This document shows positions 22,960 to 32,649 of a DNA stretch of 64,000 nucleotides, one piece after another; the first letter of the stretch is position 1, and each line of letters starts with the position of its first letter. Position numbers and translations under genes: made by a program. The notes under the pieces are model-generated. The model worked only from the letters and a program-made list of their open reading frames with translations. It made no database searches and had not been told where the DNA came from. Source of the stretch: Isoetes taiwanensis (taxonomy: Eukaryota > Streptophyta > Lycopodiopsida > Isoetales > Isoetaceae); contig JAJEKV010000008.1 in the NCBI GenBank assembly GCA_021234155.1, positions 14,507,410-14,571,409 of the forward strand, read 5' to 3'.

Positions 22960-23315
22960 GGATCCATGACTTTGTATTTATCTCTATTTTGTGGAGTGCC
23001 ATGCTGAGCAGCCAAGGTTCTGTGGAAGCTAACAGAGGTACGTTTCAATCTATTTCCATGCTCAAGAATTTTGCTAGAGCTGTTAGATCCAGGCAGGACA
23101 TGGTTGATTCTCTGGATGAAGAGGGAAGGCCTCCTGAGAGCAATAGTGCTGCAACTGCAAGAGGCAGCACAAACTCGTCATAAACTCGTCACCCTTTGCT
23201 TCAGCCATGAATATGATGCCTCCTAATGATTATCTTTAATTGCCTTGATTCCCATCGTCCTTTCTACCGTAGTACTTATGTAGAAGTGCCTTTTGAGGTG
23301 TTGCATCTACCTCCA
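22960..23315 (+). other. Possible N-terminal part of the HUH transposase relic
   Basis: In one frame this reads GSVEANRGTFQSISMLKNFA...DSLDEEGRPPESNSAATARG and later FYRSTYVEVPFEVLHLPP, with three stops around 23181-23216. If the LINE at 23316-24180 is removed, the final CATCTACCTCCA joins CCTTCTGGAACTGAG of the HUH frame without a shift (HLPP|PSGTECNLNILVDACNAS). That seamless join is the only reason for linking it to the HUH relic. Confidence 0.4.
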
Positions 23316-23390
23316 GAATAGAATAGAATAGAATAGAATAGAATAGAATAGAATAGAATAGAATAGAATAGAATAGAATAGAATAGAATA
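23316..23390. repeat. (GAATA)15 microsatellite, LINE tail
   Basis: 75 bp of perfect pentamers. The same repeat ends the LINE copies at 48425 and 62376, so it is the element's own tail and not an independent satellite. Confidence 0.95.
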
Positions 23391-24184
23391 GATTTATTTA
23401 TCATTCGTGGAGACCAATTAGCCTATGGGACCCAAACAAAAATAGAGCAGCAAGCGTATTACTGTCAGGATTAAAAAACCCTCGTCCCAAAGAATTTTCG
23501 AGGGAAAAACCTTAGCAGTAATAAGTATGCCGGTACACTGTACAGGTGTATATGACAATTCAGTACTACCCTAGAAGACACAACTGAGTCCGTCTATCCA
23601 TAATCTCCTGGAGATATGATCCCAACAAGCCCATGGAGGTCGTATTCAATAACTTATGCAGTGGCTGGTCAGACACAACTAACCAAATAAACCACTCCCG
23701 GATATGGGCAAACGTTGGGCAGATCTGAAGGGCATGATATTCATCCTCCATAGCACCTTGGTGGCAACACTCATAAAGCCTATCCTCCCGTGCTTCCTCA
23801 TCGCCATGTCTCAATGCGGAGATGATGCGCACCCGTGTGAATGGAAGCTATAAGTTTGTGCTTCTTCATTGGCAACTGGGTGCGCAAGTACTGGTGCGGG
23901 CCTCTCGTGAGCATGGGATTGACTTGCTGCCGATAATATGCCATCTTAACGTGTGTCAGAGCATTTGCATCCCAGAGCTTGCCAAGGAAGCTAGCATCTA
24001 GGTACAACTTTAGTGCATTGTGATTCTTTTTTGTCCGTACCTGCACACATCTGTATGCCTGTACATCCCAACGTGAAAACCACTGAGCTTGCTTGTCCTT
24101 CCAGCAGGCTTTGAGGCGTTGGGGTCCCATTGCTATAGCCAAAGCAAGGTTGGACAAACGTGTATCACCCATAGCAACCACCTT
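23316..24184 (-). mobile_element. 5'-truncated LINE with pentanucleotide tail (minus strand)
   Basis: The 3' end is a run of 15 GAATA units on the + strand (TATTC on the LINE strand). Next to it is the family 3' UTR (GGTCCCATAGGCTAATTGGTCTCC). Inward lies coding for the LINE C terminus: LYECCHQGAMEDEYHALQICP (a Cys/His finger common at LINE ends), TRGPHQYL...LPMKKHKLIASIHTGAHHLRIETWR, and LKACWKDKQAQWFSRWDVQAY. Homology to the 60-62 kb copy stops near 24184 at KVVAMG, which marks the 5' truncation point. Confidence 0.88.
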
Positions 24185-24981
24185 CTGGAACTGAGTGTAA
24201 CCTGAATATTCTTGTTGATGCTTGCAATGCTTCTGTGCCAACAAGGAAGAGGGGTAGGCCAAGAAAGGATGGTGGAGTTGTAATTTGAGAGCAAAATGGA
24301 AGGGGTGAGCTTAAGAAGAGAAGGCAGCTTGAGAAGAGAAAATTGAAACAGGCAGAAAAAGAAAAAAAGCAGAGAAAAAGGAGGGAAGAATGAGAAAATT
24401 CAAAGAAGGAAAAAGAGGAGAAGAAATGCATTGAGAAGAAAGAGAAAGAGATGAAGAAGAATGTGGAGAGGCAGGGGAAAAGTAACGTGCTAGATGTGAG
24501 CATCATGGTGAGAATCAATGGTCCTGATATCCTTGATGATCATTATTTAAGAATATGCAAGTTTTTGGATTCAAATTGCTTGGCAGGCATGGTAGCAGTG
24601 GAGTGAGGTTCAGAACTTGATCACTTGCACTTGCAGTATGTGTTTCAAGTTCCCACAACCACGCCTGTAGCTGTGAATGTTCGTCTTAGGCAAGCTCTAG
24701 ATTGGACAAACCATTGTCCACTTGATGGAGTGATTATATGCAAGGCGTTGAAAGACATGTAGTTACATTATTTCAAGGGAATGCTTAGATACTATCTAAA
24801 GGACACGAGAAAACTTCATTACAGAAATCACATGAAAGAAGTGACCACCGAGCAGCTTGAGCGTGGAAAACACATGTACGCATTGTACGGTGTGGTTGGG
24901 ATCAAACATTGTGTGATCTTGTATAATAGGAATTTGCTTAGCCGTTCACCTGCTTTCATTCCTCCCATAGATGGTAGCTAG
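24181..24981 (+). pseudogene. HUH-endonuclease transposase relic (Replitron-like)
   Basis: One frame from 24181 to the stop at 24979 has only four internal stops (24286, 24391, 24604, 24760) and no frameshift. In order it reads: CNLNILVDACNASVP; an AT-hook KRGRPRKDGG (24247-24276); about 65 residues of Lys/Glu/Arg-rich coil; a beta-strand start VLDVSIMVRINGPD; CLAGMVAVE-GSELDHLHLQYVFQ, with the paired His of an HUH metal site at 24622-24624 and 24628-24630; then GMLRYYLKDTRKLHYRN, where Tyr 24790-24792 is the candidate catalytic Tyr. This is the layout of Y1-HUH transposases described for eukaryotic Replitrons, and differs from the Y2/helicase layout of Helitrons; no helicase is visible. Stops 24604 (TGA where Arg CGA is likely) and 24760 (TAG where Gln CAG is likely) look like C-to-T changes. 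It could belong to another HUH family, but an HUH fold is the best reading. Confidence 0.6.
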
Positions 24982-25369
24982 CCTTGCTTTCAAGTTTACA
25001 TTCCTCTACATATTCAAGACCATGGCTTCACATTGGATAGTAGGAATTCTTGAATTCTTTTCGGATTGCCCGAAGGGCAAACCCTAGGAAGGTTGTGATG
25101 TTTGCTGAATATGCTTTGAATATACTTAATGAATGGTGTAGAAAAGTGTGGAGAAAGGAATAAAAAGAGAACATGCCAATTGGAGGGCCAAAGATAATAG
25201 AAAAAAAAGGATGTGTTTCGCATTTGTTTCCAAATTGGGTTCTTCGGAATATGCTGGGAACTATGAGATTGCATGCATTCATCGTTTGAAGCGTATGCAT
25301 TCCAGAACTTTGAGTATTATTATCCTTGGAGGAACTATTTTTAGAAGTCTTGTGTTGATTAGAGGAGCT
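24982..25369 (+). other. Segment between the HUH relic and the oxidase fragment
   Basis: Open pieces such as FAEYALNILNEWCRKVW (about 25100-25150) and CVSHLFPNWVLRN could be the decayed C terminus of the transposase. Alternatively this is the 5' flank of the oxidase fragment. No domain is recognised. Confidence 0.35.
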
Positions 25370-26156
25370 ATGGAGCTTCCAAGAAAGGCTCGTGTAGAAT
25401 TGATTACTTAGCAGAGGAGCAAAAAAATGCACAATTTTATGTGCAAGCCACGAAAGTTATTTGGGCAGGCAGTGAATGTGAGCTTCAAATTTCACAGAAA
25501 ATGGCAGCTCTTGTTGCAAGCGATCCAATGATTTTCTTACCTAAATAGCAAGAGTAGTGAGTTTAAGTTCCTAAAGACTAATCTTTTTGCTCTACTTTAT
25601 TTTATGAACACTGATTTGATTATTTAAGAACAATGATCAGCCCAGGAAAGATCGTGCGGAATTGTATAAAGACTCCTTGAAAAAAGCTGCACATGGTTGG
25701 AGGCGCATTCTAGATCTCAAGCTCTCAGGCAAGAAGACCATTTGAAGTGCTATAATAATTTCATATCAGAAGTCTCTAAAAACTGGTTGCCAATAGACAA
25801 ATGCATGATTTATATCATACACAACCCTATTCAAGTGAAATAGAGCTTCTCTTTCCATCTTTAAAATGATGATGGCTGAAGAAAACCAATCCATACCTAG
25901 TCTCTAACTGATTGTCATATATATTTCTGTGAAATATGCAAATTCTCATCTCGGGGGCAATAATGCTCCTCTAAGTAATATGATGCCATTTAACTTTTAC
26001 TTGCAGACTTATAGCATGCAAGAACAACTATTTAACAGTCTCGGGAAGATGTGAGCATCTTGTGAGTCTGATCATGTTTTTGCATCATATGTAGAGGAAG
26101 AGGCTATTCAATTCAGGGCCTTTGTGGACGAGCCAAACTATGCGGACCCTCATTGG
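25370..26156 (+). pseudogene. Acyl-CoA oxidase (ACX1-type) gene fragment, exons 1-3 only
   Basis: Peroxisomal acyl-CoA oxidase catalyses the first, FAD-dependent step of fatty-acid beta-oxidation. ATG 25370 opens MELPRKARV. After a frameshift it continues IDYLAEEQKNAQF...TKVIWAGSECELQISQKMAALVASDP, the typical ACX1 N terminus (DYLAEER..AQFDV...K.VWAGS....S..IA.LVASDP). Exon 2 starts at 25629 after TTTAAG and reads NDQPRKDRAELYKDSLKKAAHGWRRILDLKLS. A split Glu codon then joins to exon 3 at 26095 (EEEAIQFRAFVDEPNYADPHW), ending at a GT donor 26157. The intron between exons 2 and 3 starts with GC (G|GCAAGA). The expected next exon (GMFxPAIKGQGTEEQ) and all catalytic and FAD-binding parts are absent, so the fragment is non-functional. 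Intron positions are kept, so it came from genomic DNA and not from a spliced mRNA. Confidence 0.82.
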
Positions 26157-28111
26157 GTAAGTTATTTAAAAAGCGCATGATCCACATCCTGAGTGGAAAG
26201 AGTCAACATCTAGATCTTCTAGACATCTTTATTTTATTGCAAACTTTTCTTGCAGGTATACTCCTTTGTTTAAAAACAAATAATAATGATATGCATCTCT
26301 CATCCTTAGGTCTTTGCTATCTCAACAAAGGCTATATTGATCCCTGTTTTGCTTATTTGAACTGCTGAATTTGAAGCGATCTGGACGATTTCCTCTTTCC
26401 TTAGGTTAAATGAGGAAAATGGTTTCTTTTGCCTTTTCCATCGAAAGGGTATAAAGGTCAGTGTTGTTTTATCAAAGATTTTTTGCATGGAAAAGGCAGC
26501 TTTTGCAGCCAAAACTTGTTTGTTCTGGAGTGGATTGGATGTGAACGAGTCTTTGATCAATCATATGAAATGTCTGATGTATTCTGTTTATAGATGATGG
26601 GAGTTCAGTAACTGGTATTGTGCATACCAGGATTTACTGTGTGGAGTTTGATTTCACTACAGTTTAGAGGGCAACCCTCTGTTGCATGAGCAACTTGTTG
26701 TTTGTCATGTTTTTTAGCGCAACAGCCTAACCTTGAGTGTCATGTTATCTTAAAGCCTAGCCTATCCATGTGGAAGAAAAAATGACTTGACCTCTTCTTG
26801 TACCATTAGATTTCAATTTATGCAAAACAACGGCTTAGAAAATTAATTACACATTGTAAAACGGTGCCCTACAAGCGTTGCTCCTGTTTTGTAGGGCGGC
26901 GCCTCCGATTGCCCTATTAGCATCTCAGGCTTCATCGTTGCCCTCGCCCGTAAGAAACCAAGCGGTTTTGAAAGAGAGTCGACATTTCATTTTCTGAAGG
27001 CGGTTGTTTTTTCTTGCGGGCCGTTTGGCCACAAATTACAGGTTCGGGCAAAATGCGATGGCCAGCTTGAGTAGGATGCCTTACCTACGGACTACCTGCA
27101 GATTTGTCATTTCGTGGCACTCTATTGCCTATTACGACATTAGAATGGCCAATTAGATGTTTGCTAATTGGAGTGGTATCGACTTTGGGACCAATTTAGT
27201 CCCAAGTGAGAACTAGATATGCTTATGGAATGGCCAATTAGGCCACTTGGCCAAATCCTGTAATGCCTTAAGTTCACCAATTCTTAACTCATTAGGAGGC
27301 CCTCTCATAAATTCGTCAGTTATAGAGGGAGAACATTATTAGAAATTTTATTCCTAAATATATCTACCAACTAAGAATAATCCTGCTCTTTTGGAAAATC
27401 AAATGTCGAGGCACTTTTGAATCCTCTTTACTTAAGACTCAACATCCGATTCTCGATTCTCCCTACCAAGAATGCAGGCATTATTAAAATACATGGGGTA
27501 TGAATTCAAATTCATACAACATGTAACTTAAACACATTTATATAGGGTAGCGACTTCTTTATATTTAGGCAACTAGCTCTATATTTAATAAGAATCTAGC
27601 TAAAAATAGCCATTTGAGCTACACATTATTAGATTTTGGTTCAAAAATCGCCAATTGGATTGCAGTCACATTAGAAAAAAATAGGAAAAATGGCCAGTTC
27701 ATGCTACACTTTTGGGGGCATATTTTACAAGAAATGGCCAATTCATTATACTTATACAAAATTAAAGAATCCTTAAAATTTTCCCTGTCTGGTGGCTATA
27801 CCATGCTTAATTTTGTCTTGTTTTCTCTTGTTTTTTAGCGCTCAGCGATCGCACAAATAGGTGATCTTTATTTTTTATATTTGCATTTCGAAAGCGTTGC
27901 TTGAGCTTGCCAATGTGTTCCTTGCCATTCACGATCCTTTTTCTCAGATCCGACCGCCTAAGCTAACCCCCGCCATGACCAAATTGGTTGACCTCCGCAC
28001 TTCTGCAGCAGCATGGCCTACCGTCATATTTTCATTCCGCCTTGTCATTTTTTTTTCTTGGAACATTTTGTGCAGCTTTCTTGATCAAGCTCACACTTGA
28101 GTATTTAAATT
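26157..28111. other. Region with no assigned gene; hairpin and short GC-rich patch near 26.9 kb
   Basis: 26866-26874 GCCCTACAA and 26889-26897 TTGTAGGGC form a 9-bp stem with a 14-base loop, at the edge of a GC-richer patch (26865-27065). Around 27140-27740 the motif ATGGCCAATT recurs about five times. A frame near 26370-26580 (+) is open but not recognised. The region ends at the L1 poly-T. Confidence 0.4.
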
Positions 28112-28757
28112 TGTTTTTTTTTTTTTTTTTTCTTTTTGAGGGAATGAAGCTTTTTAATCATAGATTATGGAAATTAAGTATAACGAAGGTGATGTGCACG
28201 ACTAAAAATATCCCAAAATTATATAGGCTTAACAGAAAACCTATAAATAAACCAAAAGCAAAGGTAGAAGTATCAACTAGCATAATAACCTATATGAATA
28301 TATCCAATGGTCATGTAATTCTGAGACCACTGAAGATAGTAGATCTTAAAATAAAGAGTTTAAGTGAATATCAAAAAGAGACTTCAAGGTCCAATTCATA
28401 ACAGGTTCAGATTCCAGCCGAGTTATTGTTGCAGATTCAAAACTCCAAGACATCCTCTGTGACTTAGCCGAATCACTTTGCAAAGATACTAAGAGCCAAA
28501 GACCTGCCAAGAAACTGAGCACAAAAGCAAACAAGATAATTAGAAGTTATAGGATCTAATGTAGTGGAAATGATCTCGAAACTGAGGGTTTAGGATTGGA
28601 ATAAAATGCTTCCCCCAATCCACAATTTCACTGTTTGAATTGCATGTGCAATAGAGGTGGATCATAGTGCCATAGCAATCTGCTCTCCCTCTGTGGTAAT
28701 AATAGCACTCTCTATAAAATTCAAATTGCTTATCTGTCATATCATTGCTGTTTGCAT

Positions 28758-31700
28758 TCATGAACCACCACAGGACATACAAAGTTGTGCTTCTTTACAG
28801 AATTCTTTTGCCCAAGCAACTTCCCTTTCAGGGATTTCATGTAACTCCTGCACGAGCTTCCCTTTAACGAGCCCTTCCCAGAAACTATTTTCATATTCAA
28901 ACTCTACCTGATTCTGCACCTGACTTTGGACAGACACTGGCTGACCTATATACTTGGAAGCTTCTATTTCATCAAATTGTAGATCCAGCTTGTGTTTGCA
29001 ATTCCATAGATAATCTAGCACCAATAGAATCATTGTTAGTAAGCTCATCATGACATTTAAGTTTAAATAAATTATGAAAGCCAGAGAAATGTCCAAGTGT
29101 ATTCCATTGTTGATCAAATTGAGCATCTTCATATTTGTTTTTGTGAGCAGTAGCTGTAAGTTCAAGATAAATAACCTGCAACTTTATCCAAATCACAGCA
29201 AGATTGTGACCACCATATAGACATCTATTCCTATGTTTCCAGAGGTTCCATAATGCAGTGAAACAAATAGTATTCAAGAATGCATTATTATTCATGATGA
29301 AATCAATAATTCTCACAGGTCTCCGGATATTAAAGTGCACTTCAAACTAGTTCCAGAAAGTGCTTAACTTAGGGCAGAGAAAGATATGCTCTATGGATTC
29401 CTGTTCACTGCAACCAAGAGGACGGTGTGGAGGTGCTGAAATATTTGAAGGAGTATCATTGTTTATAGTCTGGTGTCTATTAATGGTTTGCAGGTTTGGG
29501 ACACTCTTATTAGCAATCAACTAATTAAAATAAGAAACTTTTGGGGCACAATAAGATTCCCATACATTTTTGAATAATGTAGCCTCTTCCTCCATAAAAA
29601 TATTCCAATAAATGGATGCTTTAGATGGCATATTCGAAGTATTCAAAAAGTCATATATATTTGAGACCTTATAGGTTTTTTTGTCTCTGAAGGACCAGTC
29701 AATTTCACAAGGACCATTAGCATCCAAATTAATATTAACAACGTTGCCAATAATATGCTTAAATAGAAGCCTATCCAAATTTGTATCCTTAAGCTTAGTC
29801 CTGAGTCTAGTCCATGATATCCATCTACCATTTGACCACAGATCTCCAAGCTTACAAACAATATGATCAAGCCATTTCTTATAAATTTTAGGGTGGTTTA
29901 TGGCTAGAGGGATATTATCTCTTCTAGAAAGATGAGGATTCCAAAAGATATTCATGTCACGATGACCCTGATTTAAATTATTATGAGAAAAAGCTTTAGA
30001 AATTTTTATTCCATGCAATAATTAAATTCCTCATCAAGGGAGACGTATTAGCAGTAGGCTTAATATCATAAAAAGCAGAAGAAGGCAACTGATGAGCAAT
30101 TGAAGGATGACCTTTAATAATGCTTTTGTTTAACCAATATTGAAAAAACTCAGTGGCAGGATTGTTTCTGTTGAACAAGGTCTTCCAGATATATTTCCCT
30201 GCCGCTTCAAGCAAATTTTTACATCCAAGATCACCTAAGCATTTATTTCTGATAACAAATTTCCAATTGATCATGTGATTCTTTCCCCAGATAAAATTCC
30301 TAATGATTCTCTCAATCCGCTGATAGATGCATTTAGGGGCAAGAAGGGCTGAAGAGAAATAAACATGGGAACTGGCTAAAACTGAGGAAGCAATAATGGA
30401 TCTGCCTGTTAAGGACAGACAACTACTATAGTTGTTGAGCTTCTTCCTGATCCTGGCAACAATTGGGTTCCACAGGTTTCTAGAGCTAATGTCCAAGGCT
30501 AGAGGCATACCTAAAAGAGTTATTGCTTGATTGACAGCAATGCATTTGATCTCTAATATATCAGGTTGGCTAGAATCACCAATGATCACAGACTTATGGC
30601 AATTTAGATGGATACTTGAAGCTTCACTGAAGTTCTTGATAAGCTTTAAGAAGAAATCAATGTTATTAATATCATTGTATAAAAAGCTATACGAGTCATC
30701 AGCATATTGAAGAAGGGTCAACTGATTATCACTGTTTTGCATTGTCAACCCTTTAATATTGTCCATATTCTGATGGTGAAGAATGGCTCTAGTTAGCTGA
30801 TCAGCTCAAGGTTTCCTTCCTCTAAATGAAGATCAATGTTGAAAGGATCATCTTGGATCTTCATCCTAATTCTTCATTGTAATCATGTATCTTTTCTTCT
30901 CTGCTTTTCTGTGGTCAAAATGATCCTTAGACCATTATTTGATCCATGATTTTGAAGATTTAATGTTGGAGTAAAAGTCCCTCATAGAATTAGAAATTTG
31001 AACTCTAGGGAGGCTAGCATAAAAAGCTCTAAAATCTTCACGGAATTTCTCATTACTTAGCAGACTGCAATTTAGCTTAAAAGGACAATTCCTTTGCCTG
31101 ATAATTCTAAGCATGTGCTTGGTTTCCATGAACTGGGGTTGTTGATAAGAAATAGATGTACTCTCATCACTATAGACTACACAACTATCCCAGAAAGAAT
31201 AATCAGAGTTATTAATATAGAATTTGTCTAATGCGCAGAAGACTCTTCTATTTCCTTCTTGTTTGTTTGGCCAGGTGTATTTGGCTGTTGAAGAAGGAAT
31301 ATGAGTAAATAGATAATTTTCAAGGAGATTATCCTAGTTAGACTTCTCAATTCGAGACATGTTCAGATCTTTGCCAACTTTAAGATCACAACTAGGAGTG
31401 TGATTAAAAACTCCAGCCATAATCCAGGAAATGGAAGTTTGATTTTCAAGCCAGCTATTAATCTGAGGCCAGAGCTTCTCTCTTTCCTTAGAATTGATAC
31501 AAGCATATATATTAAGAACGCCAAAGGCAAGATCTTTGTGTTTAAGCACTACAGCTTGCCAATTTCTATTAGGGCTGTTATAAATGAGGCAATGATTGAT
31601 GTTTTTTCATATAATGCAGATGCCTCTAGCAGTACCAATGGCTTCAATCCAACAAGAAGAGTAACCAGGAGCAATCCAATTAGCAAGGTTAGAGCATTCA

Positions 31701-31846
31701 AAATTAGGAAGCCTTAGCTCTTGAAACAAGATAATATCAGCATTGTATTCTCTAATCTGAGCAATAGCTCTTTTTCTCTTAAGAGGGCCTTTAATACCTC
31801 CAAGGTTCCAAGAAAGAATATTTATGAAGAAAGATAAGAAAAACAA
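28758..31846 (-). pseudogene. L1 ORF2: endonuclease, partial RT, zf-RVT
   Basis: The APE endonuclease starts near 31830 with ILSWNLGGIKGPLKRKRAI and ADIILFQELRL (catalytic Glu). It continues through AVVLKHKDLAFGVLNIYA to SWIMAGVFNHTPS, where the family has GDFN, so the catalytic Asp is Val here. A region before the RT (about 31129-30767) is stop-rich and most of the RT fingers and palm are missing. RT resumes with GLTMQ...LLQYADDSYSFL (YADD kept), then IHLNCHKSVIIG, SLTGRSIIASSVLASSHVYF, WGKNHMINWKFVIRNKCLGDLGCKNL and KTLFNRNNPATEF. The zf-RVT part reads WSFRDKKTYKVSNIYDFL...VWESYCAPKVSYF. ALWNLWKHRNRCLYGG follows toward the 3' end. Frames are broken in several places. Confidence 0.85.
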
Positions 31847-32649
31847 TAGGAAGAAACCTAATGGAATTTTTTCTTTTGGCTTCTAGTGCTCCTTCTAGTT
31901 TGATATCTAGTGTTCAAGGCTGGAGTTTCAAATTTATTTGAGATCTTCTTGCAATCTTTAGACAACTTGGAATCTTTCCTTAGTTTAGAAGAGGCAGTCT
32001 TAGGAAAAGATAAGAATTGATCATCATCCCAAGATTGAGTCACTGGATCATCCTCTTTATCAGAGGAATTATCAGAATTATCAGAGTCTAAGTCTAATTG
32101 ATGAGAGCAAACCCAAAATTTAGATTGACAACAAACATTATTATTTTCTAAAGCACAATTTCCTTTATTAACACCATTAGTCTCAAAAATTTGTGTCAGA
32201 GATATCCAAATTGACATCCAAAGAATTGAATTGTGGGAACTTGCCTGAGAGGAATAGATTTTAGAGCTCCTGTCGATATCTTATTTGAACCACTATATTG
32301 TGGAGACTACTATATCTATGTCCTTATCTTCACCATTAATCTCACATGTAATTGCACAATCTGGTCTCTGTTTACATTCTTAGCTTGGCACGTCAATATC
32401 ATAATACTATCTATGTCTCAATCTGACTTGCTGTCCAACTTGTCACATTTATTGTCATCATTTATGTGACCAATTGTATTCTTACTATTTTCCTTTGATT
32501 TGCTATGATCCACATGTTGATCCACCCGATATTCCACAAGCATAGTCTTAGAAATGCCACTGTTGCATAATTGAACATGAAGATCTGGTGGATCTGAGAG
32601 ACAATCCAATCTCCATTGTTTGGGGGTGGGGGAGCCATAAAGGTATTAT

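Noticed and set aside
23316-23390. GAATA array as an independent satellite or telomere-like repeat
   Set aside because: It sits exactly at the 3' end of a LINE and the same pentamer ends other copies of that family.
24181-24981. HUH relic as a Helitron
   Set aside because: No helicase domain, no two-Tyr HUH spacing and no CTRR-type hairpin terminus are visible.
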